A stretch of DNA of 43,342 nucleotides from Ruminococcus sp. JC304 (lineage in GTDB: Bacteria; Bacillota; Clostridia; Lachnospirales; Lachnospiraceae): the NCBI GenBank assembly GCA_000285855.2, contig HE978651.1:1630667-1674008 (forward strand), read 5' to 3'. Positions 8,523 to 17,177 of the stretch are shown in pieces. The notes under the pieces were generated by a model. That model saw nothing but the letters and a program-made list of their open reading frames with translations, was not told where the DNA came from and ran no database searches. Made by a program: the position numbers and the translations under genes. Positions within the stretch are counted from its first letter, which is position 1. Each line of letters opens with the position of its first letter.

Positions 8523-9511
8523 GATTCTTCCACTTCCTTCCAATATTCTGGTGTTACATTTCTGCCCATATCAGAGAGCATTTTTCGGTCACTGCGGATG
8601 GTTGCGCAGGCAACAGTAGTCAGCATATTCCCTGTTATTGTAGCGGAGGCACCGGATTTAAAAGCGTTTTCCCCATCATTGGTAAGAAGTGCCCGTCCGG
8701 CAGCAAGACGGATATTAGCCTCAGGATTAATATAACGGAAAAAGGCGATTGTCCGGAGGATATCCTGCTCTGAAAGCTGATCAAGATGTTCTAAAGGTGT
8801 TCCCGGAATGGGCATCAATGCATTGATGGGAATAGAATCAATCCCAAGCTCCGCAAGGCTGACTGCCATATCCAGACGATCCTCCCAGGTCTCTCCCATT
8901 CCTATGATGCCACCGGAACATGCACACATTCCTTCGGCCTTTACCTTTTTCAGGGTTTCAATCTTCATATCGTATGTATGTGTCGTACATATATTAGGAA
9001 AATTTCTCCGTGAAGTCTCAATATTATGATGGTAGCTGGTTACTCCGGCTTCATGAAGACGGTGCAGCTGTTCGGAAGAAAGAAATCCCATGGAAGCACA
9101 GAGATCGATATTGCATTCCTTATGCATGGTTTCATAGGCGTGGATAGCCTGATCAAATTCTTTTCCGGTCAGAGCCTTTCCTGCAGTGACAATGGAAAAA
9201 CGGTCAACGCCCTCCTCTTCATTCATTTTACATGCTTCCAGAATCTTTTCCTCCGGAAGAAAATCATAGATTTCGCAGGAAGTATGGTGGTGTACTGACT
9301 GGGCACAATATTTGCAGTCCTCCGGGCACCTGCCGCTGCGGCCATTGATAATGGAACAGAGATCTACCTTATCACCGATATACGCTTCGCGGATACGGTC
9401 TGCTCCTTCACATAATTCATCTAAATCACAGGTAAGAAAAAAAGAAAGATCATCTTCCCTTGTAATTCTGCGTCCATCAATAATTTCCTGTGCTAAAATA
9501 AGTGGATTCAT
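8519..9511 (-). CDS. bioB: Biotin synthase (radical SAM)
   Basis: 330 aa. It inserts sulfur into dethiobiotin. The radical SAM cluster motif is C62-PED-C66-KY-C69, followed by AQS as in canonical BioB; GRSGRCPEDCKYC and later NIETSRRNFPNICTTH are BioB signatures. The ATG at 9511 overlaps the bioY stop (ATGA). Length is normal. Cytosolic; needs SAM, a [4Fe-4S] cluster and an auxiliary [2Fe-2S] cluster as sulfur source (family knowledge). Confidence 0.97.
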   Translation of the reverse strand: MNPLILAQEIIDGRRITREDDLSFFLTCDLDELCEGADRIREAYIGDKVDLCSIINGRSGRCPEDCKYCAQSVHHHTSCEIYDFLPEEKILEACKMNEEEGVDRFSIVTAGKALTGKEFDQAIHAYETMHKECNIDLCASMGFLSSEQLHRLHEAGVTSYHHNIETSRRNFPNICTTHTYDMKIETLKKVKAEGMCACSGGIIGMGETWEDRLDMAVSLAELGIDSIPINALMPIPGTPLEHLDQLSEQDILRTIAFFRYINPEANIRLAAGRALLTNDGENAFKSGASATITGNMLTTVACATIRSDRKMLSDMGRNVTPEYWKEVEES

Positions 9512-10101
9512 TTTGCAAGCTCCTCCCTTTCCAGTCTGACATTTGATTTTGAATCAAAAAGATATTGAAGCACTACCGGTCTGACACGCTTTGCAATAAC
9601 AGCTCCCAGAACACTTAATGCAATGTCACCGGGTACTGCAAGAAGAAAACAATAAAGAATCAGCGGCCAGATTCCAATCGGTGTATCGATCACATAATTA
9701 CAGATCACATAGTAATAAACCATTCCACAGGTATAGACAATCATCAGACCTGCCAGATTTGCAAGTAAATAACGAAAAATGGTCTTCTGTTTAAGGCGTT
9801 CTGCAATAAGTCCTGTCACGTATGTTCCCAGGCAGAACCCTATAATATAGCCGAAGCTTGGCTTGAAAATATACCAGATCCCACCGCCTTCCGAAAAAAT
9901 CGGAAGTCCTGCCAGCCCCAACAGCATATAGGCAACCACAGAAATCATGCCCCTTCTGGATCCCAGGAACAGTCCGGCAAGCATAGTGAACAGGTACTGC
10001 AGTGTAAACGGAACCACAGGTACAGGGATTTTAATAAACGCACCTGCTGCAATCAATGCCGTAAAAAGACCGCAATAGATCATGCTTTTTGTTTTAGTCA
10101 T
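9508..10101 (-). CDS. bioY: Biotin ECF transporter substrate-binding subunit BioY
   Basis: 197 aa from the ATG at 10101, which has GGAGG 8 bases upstream; an alternative start at 10161 lies inside the promoter and is rejected. About six hydrophobic segments with the BioY hallmarks: VPVVPFTLQYLFTMLAGLFL, GSRRGMISVVAYMLLGLAGLPIF, GYIIGFCLGTYVTG and the C-terminal LLAVPGDIALSVLGAVIA. It captures biotin and, with an EcfAAT module encoded elsewhere, imports it. First gene of the operon, so uptake and late synthesis share one BirA-controlled transcript. Confidence 0.95.
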   Translation of the reverse strand: MTKTKSMIYCGLFTALIAAGAFIKIPVPVVPFTLQYLFTMLAGLFLGSRRGMISVVAYMLLGLAGLPIFSEGGGIWYIFKPSFGYIIGFCLGTYVTGLIAERLKQKTIFRYLLANLAGLMIVYTCGMVYYYVICNYVIDTPIGIWPLILYCFLLAVPGDIALSVLGAVIAKRVRPVVLQYLFDSKSNVRLEREELAK

Positions 10102-10102
10102 T

Positions 10103-10132
10103 TGTAAACCTCCATATATTTTATGGTTTACT
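10103..10132 (-). promoter_or_regulatory. BirA operator of the biotin operon
   Basis: GTAAACC (10104-10110), 14 bp, GGTTTAC (10125-10131): the Firmicutes BirA palindrome with its usual spacing. It covers the expected transcription start (~10126) and the GGAGG ribosome site of bioY, so bound BirA-biotinyl-AMP would block transcription. Confidence 0.85.
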
Positions 10133-10161
10133 ATTTTAAAACACGAAGATTCAATTGTCAA
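10133..10161 (-). promoter_or_regulatory. Promoter of bioYBDA
   Basis: Minus-strand TTGACA (10161-10156), exactly 17 bp, TAAAAT (10138-10133). Directly abuts the BirA box. Confidence 0.85.
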
Positions 10162-10212
10162 CTTTTTTATTTAGCCGGTTTACAGTTTGCGCTGTTATTT
10201 GCTTGATTCGGT

Positions 10213-10254
10213 AAAAAAATATATCAGATGGGAGTTAATCCCCATCTGATATAT
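10213..10254 (-). terminator. Intrinsic terminator of the 124-aa protein gene
   Basis: A perfect 14-bp stem (ATATATCAGATGGG 10219-10232 with its complement 10241-10254), 8-nt loop, then seven T on the minus strand (10219-10213). It isolates the biotin operon from upstream transcription. Confidence 0.9.
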
Positions 10255-10271
10255 TGATCCGTAAATCTGAA

Positions 10272-10646
10272 TTAGCTTTTCATTTTCTCTTTTACATCAT
10301 CCGGTACATCAATCAGACCAAACCGGTAAAACATTCCATAGATGTAAGTCACACCTCGGATATCACCCAGAGATTTGGGACGGTCAACGACCGCTCCCAT
10401 CTCTCTTATATTATGAAGGGCAAGGCGCACAGAACTCCATGCCAGACTCTTACTCTTCTCCCGACGGTCAATCCATAGTTCTTTCGTGTATTGTCCATTT
10501 CTTCCTTTTCGTACTTCATAAGAAAATGGTAATCCGGAGTAGGTTTTAAATTTCACTTTCTGATAGAGCAGAACCACCTCCCACAGATGTTCCTCTGTTG
10601 GTTCTGTCCTCAGCTTGCGGGTTTTATATATTTTCTTTTCTTCCAT
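10272..10646 (-). CDS. Small conserved protein of unknown function (124 aa)
   Basis: 124 aa from the ATG at 10646 (MEEKKIYKTRK); an ATG at 10664 is also possible and neither has a strong ribosome site. Basic N-terminal half (KTRKLRTEP, RREKSKSLAW) and a compact C-terminal half rich in glycine and aromatics (GDIRGVTYIYGMFYRFGLID). No membrane segment, no enzyme motif recognised. It lies 70 bp after the transglutaminase-like gene on the same strand and shares its terminator, so the two are likely co-transcribed. Its last codons (DDVKEKMKS) and flanking DNA reappear in the relic at 17953-18146. Confidence 0.7.
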   Translation of the reverse strand: MEEKKIYKTRKLRTEPTEEHLWEVVLLYQKVKFKTYSGLPFSYEVRKGRNGQYTKELWIDRREKSKSLAWSSVRLALHNIREMGAVVDRPKSLGDIRGVTYIYGMFYRFGLIDVPDDVKEKMKS

Positions 10647-10716
10647 AGAGTTCCCAATTATCAAGAAGCTGTTTAATCAGCTTTGTTTATCAATATAGCA
10701 AAAAATGTATCAATAG

Positions 10717-12777
10717 TTATTTACTGGTTTTACCTTTTACCGAAGACCAGCTGCTGTATATTTTTTTGCCGTTTGTATCATACTTATATGAACGTATCTT
10801 GTAATAATAGGTTTTACCTTTCTTTAATTTGGAATTTGTATATGTTACTGTAGAACCCTTCTTTATCACTTTGATTTTTTTGTATGAACCTTTTTTACCG
10901 GTTTTTCTGTAAATTTCATAACCTTTGGCATCTTTTTGTTTTTTCCATGTAAGGATCAGTTTGTTTTTGGATTTGCTGGAAATACCGGTTAGTACAGGTT
11001 TGGAAGGCTTACTGGCAGAAGGAGCCGGTGTAACTGTAGGTTTCGGAGTACCAGAAGGAAGCGGAGATACTGCCGGAGTTGCAGTTGGTTTTGGGGTTGC
11101 AGTTGGCATCGGGGTTGCAGTTGGTTTTGGGGCAGCTGTAGTAGGAACTGGAGCTGCAGTTGGCTTTGGTGCTACAGTTGGTTTTGGAGCTGCAGTTGGC
11201 TTTGGTGCTACAGTTGGTTTTGGAGTCGCAGTTGGCTTTGGAGCTGCAGTTGGTTTTGGAATTGTAGTTGGTTTTGGAGCTGCCGTTGGAACTGGGGTAG
11301 CCGTAGGAACTGGAGTTGCCGTTGGAACTGGGGTAGCCGTAGGAACTGGAGTTGCGGTAGGAACCGGGGTAGCCGTAGGAACCGGAGTTGCGGTAGGAAC
11401 CGGGGTAGCCGTAGGAACTGGAGTTGCCGTTGGAACCGGAGTTGCAGTTGGAATCGGGGTTGCAGTTGGAACCGGTGTCGCAGTCGGAACCGGAGCGGCA
11501 AGTCCTTCGATGGTAAATGTAAACTGCTTGGCTTCCCCGGATGCCTGTACAGTAACCTTCTTACCATTCACAGTCCAATCCATGCGATTTAGCGCATAAG
11601 CAATGATTCCGTTCTGGATGCCGGATATACTTGGCGGATAAGTGGCATTATCAGCAGCAATGGTAAATGTGGTTTTTCCGGCATTCAGATTTTCCTGGAT
11701 TCGGGTAATATAGGCTTTGGCCCAGAGTTCAGCATCTCCTGATCTGACAAAATAATTGTCTGCCAGACTTGTGGAACGGGTACTATAACCACTTTGGGTA
11801 TAAATTTTACTATGTCCGGGATGTGCAATAGCCATAAGCTCATCAGAAAGACCAAAATACAACCGGGTCTGGTCAAAATTATACCACTGATCCGTAGAAT
11901 CATTCCAGGTACAATCCACCTGATACCACTGTCCGTCAAGCTTCATGGCATTCCATGTATGACCATCATAGGTATCTCTTGTTTCTGCATTTTCAATGCC
12001 TGCTGCTGTCAATAATCGTGAATAAGCACTTTCATAAGCCTGGCAGGTACCCAGTCCCCGTGTTAAAGCACTTTCTGCTGAAGAATATTTCAGTGAATTA
12101 TCATAATCCAGCTGCTGCAGGAGCCAGTCGTGGAGCCACAGTGCTTTTTGGTAATCTGATCCATCTGTCTGACTGCTGCATTGTGCAACGGCTGATGATA
12201 TAATTGAATTTACACTGGGATAATTAGTATCAGAAACAGAAATAAATGTATTGGAACGTAAATAATAAAGGCCGGCATTTTTATCCATAAGATAAAATCT
12301 GAAATTATAAGTACCGGAAGCAGTCATTGTAAAAGTAAAGTCGTGAGAACTGCAGGCAGAGGTATAGTTCAGCCACTCACCTCGACTGGGATCAGCAACA
12401 GATTCATACTGAAATACTCCCGGATCAGAATAGGATGGCGCGTCCATACGAAATAAATAATTGCCACTGCCGCCTTCTGCGGAAACATGAAATACAGTGG
12501 GCTGCCCTAATACGGGAGCATTCCATTCGACTTTTAATGTAATTCCGTTAGAAGTGGCTGTGTCACTGTAAGCATATGCAGACTCTCCCGCATTCGGAAT
12601 TACCATATCATCTGACAGATTTAATTCAGATGTACTGCCATCACTGAATTCCTCCATTTCATTCACTGAATCTGAAACCTCAGCATCATTCTGTCCATAG
12701 CTTATGACAGAACCAGATAAAACACTGGTGGATGCAAACGCAAATACAAGAAAATACGCCAATAGTTTTTTCTTCAT
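10717..12777 (-). CDS. Secreted transglutaminase-like protein with P/T-repeat stalk and Fn3-like domain
   Basis: 686 aa from the ATG at 12777 (GAGAGGGG upstream). Residues 1-~28 are a signal peptide (KKKLLAYFLVFAF...SVISYG). After an acidic linker comes an Ig-like region (~80-180), then a transglutaminase/protease-like domain (~195-310) with LGTCQAYES (Cys245), DGHTWNAMKLDGQWYQVDCT (His273, Asp288), the Cys-His-Asp triad of the superfamily. A stalk of about 150 residues follows, mainly PVPTAT then PKPTAA units, ending in a fibronectin-III-like domain (KGYEIYRKTGKKGSYKKI, YYYKIRSY, YSSWSSVKGK). No LPXTG motif. Likely acts on extracellular protein or peptidoglycan-linked substrates; specificity unknown. 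Confidence 0.88.
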   Translation of the reverse strand: MKKKLLAYFLVFAFASTSVLSGSVISYGQNDAEVSDSVNEMEEFSDGSTSELNLSDDMVIPNAGESAYAYSDTATSNGITLKVEWNAPVLGQPTVFHVSAEGGSGNYLFRMDAPSYSDPGVFQYESVADPSRGEWLNYTSACSSHDFTFTMTASGTYNFRFYLMDKNAGLYYLRSNTFISVSDTNYPSVNSIISSAVAQCSSQTDGSDYQKALWLHDWLLQQLDYDNSLKYSSAESALTRGLGTCQAYESAYSRLLTAAGIENAETRDTYDGHTWNAMKLDGQWYQVDCTWNDSTDQWYNFDQTRLYFGLSDELMAIAHPGHSKIYTQSGYSTRSTSLADNYFVRSGDAELWAKAYITRIQENLNAGKTTFTIAADNATYPPSISGIQNGIIAYALNRMDWTVNGKKVTVQASGEAKQFTFTIEGLAAPVPTATPVPTATPIPTATPVPTATPVPTATPVPTATPVPTATPVPTATPVPTATPVPTATPVPTATPVPTAAPKPTTIPKPTAAPKPTATPKPTVAPKPTAAPKPTVAPKPTAAPVPTTAAPKPTATPMPTATPKPTATPAVSPLPSGTPKPTVTPAPSASKPSKPVLTGISSKSKNKLILTWKKQKDAKGYEIYRKTGKKGSYKKIKVIKKGSTVTYTNSKLKKGKTYYYKIRSYKYDTNGKKIYSSWSSVKGKTSK
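11075..11500. repeat. 18-bp tandem repeats encoding the P/T stalk
   Basis: Units encoding PxPTAT/PxPTAA with an 18-bp period. The block from about 11285 to 11500 contains 12 near-identical units (11 PVPTAT/PVPTAA and one PIPTAT); the block from 11075 to 11285 is a more diverged PKPTAA/PKPTVA series. Length variation between strains would be expected. Confidence 0.9.
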
Positions 12778-12849
12778 ACTAATTTCCCCTCTCAAAAGTT
12801 TGTGGAAATTATTATACTATATTGGACAACATTCGAAAAGAAATTTTTT
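12778..12849 (-). promoter_or_regulatory. Promoter region of the transglutaminase gene (copied at 18077-18146)
   Basis: A TATAAT -10 box lies at 12816-12811 on the minus strand; the -35 box is poor. This segment is nearly identical to 18077-18146. Confidence 0.55.
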
Positions 12850-13018
12850 ACGTAATTGGATATTTTGAGAAACAATCTCTGTTACGCTTTATGAGATGAC
12901 AGAAATTCTGATGATATTCTTCTGCCAGTTTCTGCACTTCCTCTTCAGTAAAACCGACATAGGGTGCAAGACTGCCCGCACTCAGCATAGAAAACTCATC
13001 AAAGTTGTTCAGTGTCAT
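12848..13018 (-). pseudogene. Fragment of an AAA-ATPase-like (PF09820-type) protein
   Basis: A 56-codon frame from the ATG at 13018 to TAA at 12848 reads FDEFSMLSAGSLAPYVGF then TEEEVQKLAEEYHQNF. The GFTEEEV...L.EEY pattern is that of the gut AAA-ATPase-like proteins that carry a PD-(D/E)XK C-terminal domain, which are normally ~500 aa. Here the reading ends a few codons after this block, in the promoter region of the next gene, and lacks all N-terminal parts. It is a relic; identification by pattern memory only. Confidence 0.55.
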
Positions 13019-13106
13019 GCTTTTTCAAAAAACGTATCCGGTCGTTTCAGATCAAAGATTTCATTGCAGGTCATAACCGTAACCAGATCTTCAGTATGGG
13101 ACTCGT
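13015..13106 (-). pseudogene. 3'-terminal relic of a capF gene
   Basis: Positions 13034-13102 match 21757-21825, the 3' end of the intact capF, at 64 of 69 bases without gaps. It translates as SHTEDLVTVMTCNEIFDLKR then PDTFFEKA-stop, against the intact ending VMTCNEVFDPERPDTFFEIV. Only the last ~30 codons survive. It directly follows the 1182-aa gene on the same strand. Confidence 0.85.
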
Positions 13107-13122
13107 GTATTCTTGGTTCCAA

Positions 13123-16100
13123 TTATCTTTTATTTCGAACTGTTTTTGCTTGAAGTTTTTCTGGATACTTTTTTATGTCTATCATAATATGGTAAATATT
13201 AACATATCTGTCTCCATAATGATGTTCTGTCATGCAAACATATTTTTCCATCCTTATGTTATTCTGAATTACCTCAATCTCCTCTCTTGGTATTAATTTG
13301 CTGATTTTCCAATAAAGTTCAGATGAATCTTTTAACTCTTTTAAAAACGCATTATACCGCTTCCAAGTCTTATCAATATCATTAACATCCGCATAAATTA
13401 CCAGGAAATGGGCAGGTGCCTGAATATAGCTATAGCCGAAAATTTTGCCTATATGCTTTATCAAGTTTGCTCTATTGATTGATGTAATCTTAATTCCCTC
13501 AACAACGCTCATAGATGCTGAATTATGATTAATCCAAAGATCTACATGTCCAACACTTTGTCTTTCATTCTGCAATTGATCTGTAGCAGTACCCTCCTGA
13601 GTCTGATCCCTCATTCTATAATCATAAAGTTCCTCATATTTTTGATTAAACAAGATCATAATCATTTTATTATAACTATCTTCTGATGCTGCTTTTCCGT
13701 TTACTCTTAAATAATCACAATATTGTGATACCAAAGACGTTGTCTCCAGCATCAGGCACAGCAAATGAGACTTCACCAGATTTTTCACCTGTTTTCCACG
13801 AAAGTATAACTTAGCAGTATCAATCACAGTCAGGCAGTGAGCATTTTTTACCGCTTCTATTATAGCCATAACATTATCACTTTCATACTGGACACCGGCA
13901 GGTTCCTTCATTTCTGGTATTTTTTTATCTTCGATCTGACGTTTCAACTTTTTAAGCTCATCTGTCATACCATAATAACTTTGTAAAGAATTTACTAATT
14001 TATAGGCTTTATCAAAACTGTTACTTTGAATATATGCAGAAATAATATAGCGCGCACAAGAAATATCCATCCAAAATTTGTATGGCATTTCCTCGCAGAT
14101 TTTCCATAATTCTCCATATTCTCTCATTTCTTCAAAAAGATACAATGCATTTGCATATATCAACAATGAATCAATCTTCTCCAAATTAAACCGCTGTTTA
14201 ATTTCCAAAAGACTTTCTTTCGCAAGAATGTAATACTTTTTGCGCTCCTTGCCAGAAGATTGAACACATACTCTAACTTCTGAAATAAACAAATTTGCAT
14301 TAACAGCATAATTACCTGGATTACTCTTCAAGAGAATTGAATATATTTTTTCAGCTCTTTTTATCTCATCTACAGCTTCCCTTTCCAGATATATAAGTGC
14401 CTTATAAAATAAATTTACAGTTTCATCTGGAAGTTCCAAAACTGCTGATATATTATCACGAATAAACAACAGTTGAATTTCCGTTGCTTTCATCCAATCT
14501 TTATACTGCTTTACAAAAGCCCTATTTCTTTTATTCATACTTGTTTTAAGCTGTTCATATAACTCAACAATTTTTTTTGCAAAAATTGTTTTAAATTTCT
14601 CATCTGTATAGCACAAGCTTAGCATTGTATCTATCAATTTCTGCATAGATGGTATGAATAAAATATCTTCTGTAAAATCCTCGTCTAGTTTTTCTTTTAA
14701 AATCTTTATCAGTTGCTCATACAAAGTTATTTTCTTTATATTTTTAATGTAAAAAATTATCTTTTCCGGAGATTGGGTTTGCAAAAATTTTATAAAACGC
14801 GTTTCATTATCTTCGCTTACCAAGCATATGGCATCCATATATTTTGTCAGCAATATTTCTGCATTCAAAATTCTTATATGTTCAACCTCAAAGGGATCAC
14901 AGTCTGAAATCTGATACCCAATAAAGCAATCTATAAACCTTTCTTCCAATTCCCGTTGATTCTTTTTACTCAACAATTCATCCTTTTTCTGAATAAACTC
15001 TGCGAGAAGATACAAATGTATTAAGCCCGCCTTTCCCACAAATAGTAAAGGAGACTTTCCTTTCATTCTGTAGACTTCAGACACATATTTCTCAGGAGAT
15101 AAAATTTCACTAAACGCTTTAATTGCCTCCGATCCGCTATCTGCAACATACTCCAGCATTCTCCAGTGCCAGTTTTCCTCAAAAAATCCCCAACTTATAG
15201 TCGAAACAAGTACCTTATTTCCCATACAATCCAGAATATATTTTTTGTAAAATTCCAGTAGCTTTTCTCCTGCATTTTCACCGCCATACATATCTGTCCA
15301 AATCAGATATCCTGCTCCTATACGCATTTTATCTACACCATTTGAACTATCATCATAACTATTTCTTAGATAATCTAAAATATATTTATTGCACCTCTTT
15401 TGAACTTCTTTTTCTCCAGAATACCACTGTTTCCAATTGCTATACAGTTCACTCACAGCTCGTTGTTGTCCACTCACAGTCCTGCTATAGTCAGCACTCT
15501 CTGTAAGCATATACCATAGCATATCTTTCAATGCCGTTTTCCAATCTTCTGTTTGTTGTCGCAAAATACCATCTTTTAAAATAAAAAAGATATTTTCATT
15601 TACCCTCTCCAGAAGAACTTTCTTTAACCGTGGCTCTTTTCTTTCAATGTTATCAAGCTTCAGCCATAACCCCACAGATATACTTGCAAACAGCTGAGGA
15701 TCTTCCATACAATCTGTCAGCACCATTGGATACGCAGCCAAATCATCAACCATAAAATGCAAACAGGGAATTCGCATATATTCGCAGCATTTTTTCCTTT
15801 CCTCTTTATCCATATCTGCATATGCTCGTCTGCATAACATAAAACATCTTTGTTCTAGTTTCCAAATATCATATAAAGAATGGAACATGTCCCCTCTCCT
15901 GTTAAAATATAGTACATTTTTCAGAGGACGTTCAGGAAACTCAAAACTTTCCATTGTATATATTTTGTTTCTCAGCTGCCAATTTTCAAGAACGAATTTA
16001 TGATAAATTATTTTATGATATTGTGACCATGTAGAATCCCCAATTGCATCTATGTACTCCATGCAACTGCAATACAGTTCTTTTTTATGTGTCGTATATT

Positions 16101-16671
16101 GATACACACCATATATATTCAATACATCCCACCAGTAAAACCATACTTTCTTTTCTTCTTCGTTTCCTTTTTGACAAATAGAATCCCACCATACAGCAAA
16201 TATCATTGCCCCATTTTTGCTTATTTTCTTTCTATCTGTTTCTGAAAAATTTTCTTTATTTCCAGCTTTCAGACTATTTTTCAATTTCTTAAGAAATAAG
16301 ATTTCAGAATTATCACTTCCCAGATCCTTAAACTTTATCTGGTCAAATTTCCCTTCATAAACCGTAAATGACCAGGTATCCTTATGCCGCAACAACCACC
16401 CCTGTTCAAATAAAGTCTGAACTGTGATTGTTTTTCCACTTTGATTCTCTTTTTGATATCTTTCAGCAAAATCAGATAGTAAATCCATGCTATAATATTT
16501 ATAATTGGTCGGCCAGTTTCTTAATTTTTTTATAAGATCAAGCCATTCTCCCAATTGCTCATTAATCTTCAAAACAGATATTGATTCAATCCTGTCATAT
16601 CGTTCACTCTGTGAATTGACTACTTTTATTAAATTTAAAAGATTATTTTTATAATTCTGGATTTGACTCAT
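13123..16671 (-). CDS. 1182-aa helical repeat protein of unknown function, possible C-terminal nuclease-like domain
   Basis: No P-loop, SIR2 or membrane signature is seen. The first ~700 residues are tryptophan-rich and helical (WFYWWDVLNIYGVYQY, WHWRMLEYVADSG); ~790-960 looks TPR-like, with paired helices such as ESLLEIKQRFNLEKIDSLLI and NSFDKAYKLVNSL. The C-terminus has GHVDLWI (Asp1044), VVEGIKIT (Glu1058, Lys1061), then FLVIYADV, the spacing of a PD-(D/E)XK-like fold although the last motif is E-x-x-K rather than E-x-K. Start at 16671 has AGAGG upstream. A perfect palindrome ACTTTATAAAGT lies at 16735-16746. Size and architecture resemble large single-gene defence proteins; function unassigned. 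Confidence 0.8.
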   Translation of the reverse strand: MSQIQNYKNNLLNLIKVVNSQSERYDRIESISVLKINEQLGEWLDLIKKLRNWPTNYKYYSMDLLSDFAERYQKENQSGKTITVQTLFEQGWLLRHKDTWSFTVYEGKFDQIKFKDLGSDNSEILFLKKLKNSLKAGNKENFSETDRKKISKNGAMIFAVWWDSICQKGNEEEKKVWFYWWDVLNIYGVYQYTTHKKELYCSCMEYIDAIGDSTWSQYHKIIYHKFVLENWQLRNKIYTMESFEFPERPLKNVLYFNRRGDMFHSLYDIWKLEQRCFMLCRRAYADMDKEERKKCCEYMRIPCLHFMVDDLAAYPMVLTDCMEDPQLFASISVGLWLKLDNIERKEPRLKKVLLERVNENIFFILKDGILRQQTEDWKTALKDMLWYMLTESADYSRTVSGQQRAVSELYSNWKQWYSGEKEVQKRCNKYILDYLRNSYDDSSNGVDKMRIGAGYLIWTDMYGGENAGEKLLEFYKKYILDCMGNKVLVSTISWGFFEENWHWRMLEYVADSGSEAIKAFSEILSPEKYVSEVYRMKGKSPLLFVGKAGLIHLYLLAEFIQKKDELLSKKNQRELEERFIDCFIGYQISDCDPFEVEHIRILNAEILLTKYMDAICLVSEDNETRFIKFLQTQSPEKIIFYIKNIKKITLYEQLIKILKEKLDEDFTEDILFIPSMQKLIDTMLSLCYTDEKFKTIFAKKIVELYEQLKTSMNKRNRAFVKQYKDWMKATEIQLLFIRDNISAVLELPDETVNLFYKALIYLEREAVDEIKRAEKIYSILLKSNPGNYAVNANLFISEVRVCVQSSGKERKKYYILAKESLLEIKQRFNLEKIDSLLIYANALYLFEEMREYGELWKICEEMPYKFWMDISCARYIISAYIQSNSFDKAYKLVNSLQSYYGMTDELKKLKRQIEDKKIPEMKEPAGVQYESDNVMAIIEAVKNAHCLTVIDTAKLYFRGKQVKNLVKSHLLCLMLETTSLVSQYCDYLRVNGKAASEDSYNKMIMILFNQKYEELYDYRMRDQTQEGTATDQLQNERQSVGHVDLWINHNSASMSVVEGIKITSINRANLIKHIGKIFGYSYIQAPAHFLVIYADVNDIDKTWKRYNAFLKELKDSSELYWKISKLIPREEIEVIQNNIRMEKYVCMTEHHYGDRYVNIYHIMIDIKKYPEKLQAKTVRNKR

Positions 16672-16784
16672 TTTTATTCTGCTACCTCTCGATCATGCAT
16701 TCATGTACTTTTGTTTTCTTGTCATAGGGTCGGCACTTTATAAAGTCTAACCCATGTGTGTCCCGCCTTGTTTTGAGGCACTTA

Positions 16785-16816
16785 CAAAATACCCCGTCAG
16801 ATTACTCCAACGGGGT
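16785..16816 (-). terminator. Terminator of the abiE operon
   Basis: Minus-strand ACCCCGT/ACGGGGT stem (16816-16810 with 16797-16791) followed by ATTTTG, 10 bp after the toxin stop codon. Confidence 0.7.
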
Positions 16817-16825
16817 TACTGCCAA

Positions 16826-17176
16826 TTATTGAATTTTGCTCCACAGGAGCTGTGTACTTTCTACTATATCCTCATAGCTGATATCAGTTGCATACGGATA
16901 TTTCTTCTGATAAGATTTCCAAAGTGTATGTAACTGCACGTCATCACTGACGGAAGCTATAATTTTGGGTGCTTCCTCTTTCAGATTTTCGGTGTTTCTT
17001 TTCTTACAGGTTGCATCAAATGCCTTTTTCAGTATATCAGCATCGATGTCTTGCTCGTAAATAGAAAGCAGTGTATTGATATCGTAGAAATCTCTCATTC
17101 TGGTATTCAAAAGACCTCTTGAAAGGTTTGCTACGTTCTTAATTCTTCCCTTAACCTGTTCTGGTGTCAGCTGCAT
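16826..17176 (-). CDS. AbiEii-type toxin remnant with internal in-frame deletion of the nucleotidyltransferase core
   Basis: 116 aa, whereas AbiEii toxins are usually ~270-300 aa. Residues 1-16 (MQLTPEQVKGRIKNVA) resemble the N-terminus of intact AbiEii proteins, and from residue 17 (NLSRGLLNTRMRDFYDINTL) it reads as the C-terminal helical part that normally follows about 200 residues later. The G-S...D nucleotidyltransferase motifs between them are missing, so it cannot be an active nucleotidyltransferase. The frame is preserved across the junction near 17125. The ATG at 17176 is one base after the antitoxin stop. Comparison with the family is from memory, without an alignment. Confidence 0.75.
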   Translation of the reverse strand: MQLTPEQVKGRIKNVANLSRGLLNTRMRDFYDINTLLSIYEQDIDADILKKAFDATCKKRNTENLKEEAPKIIASVSDDVQLHTLWKSYQKKYPYATDISYEDIVESTQLLWSKIQ

Positions 17177-17177
17177 T

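Noticed and set aside
11285-11500. CRISPR-like periodic repeat
   Set aside because: The 18-bp period has no spacers and is in frame inside a coding stalk.
10925-11599. 224-codon Gly/Val-rich frame opposite the P/T stalk
   Set aside because: Low-complexity shadow of the PVPTAT repeats, no real start or domain.
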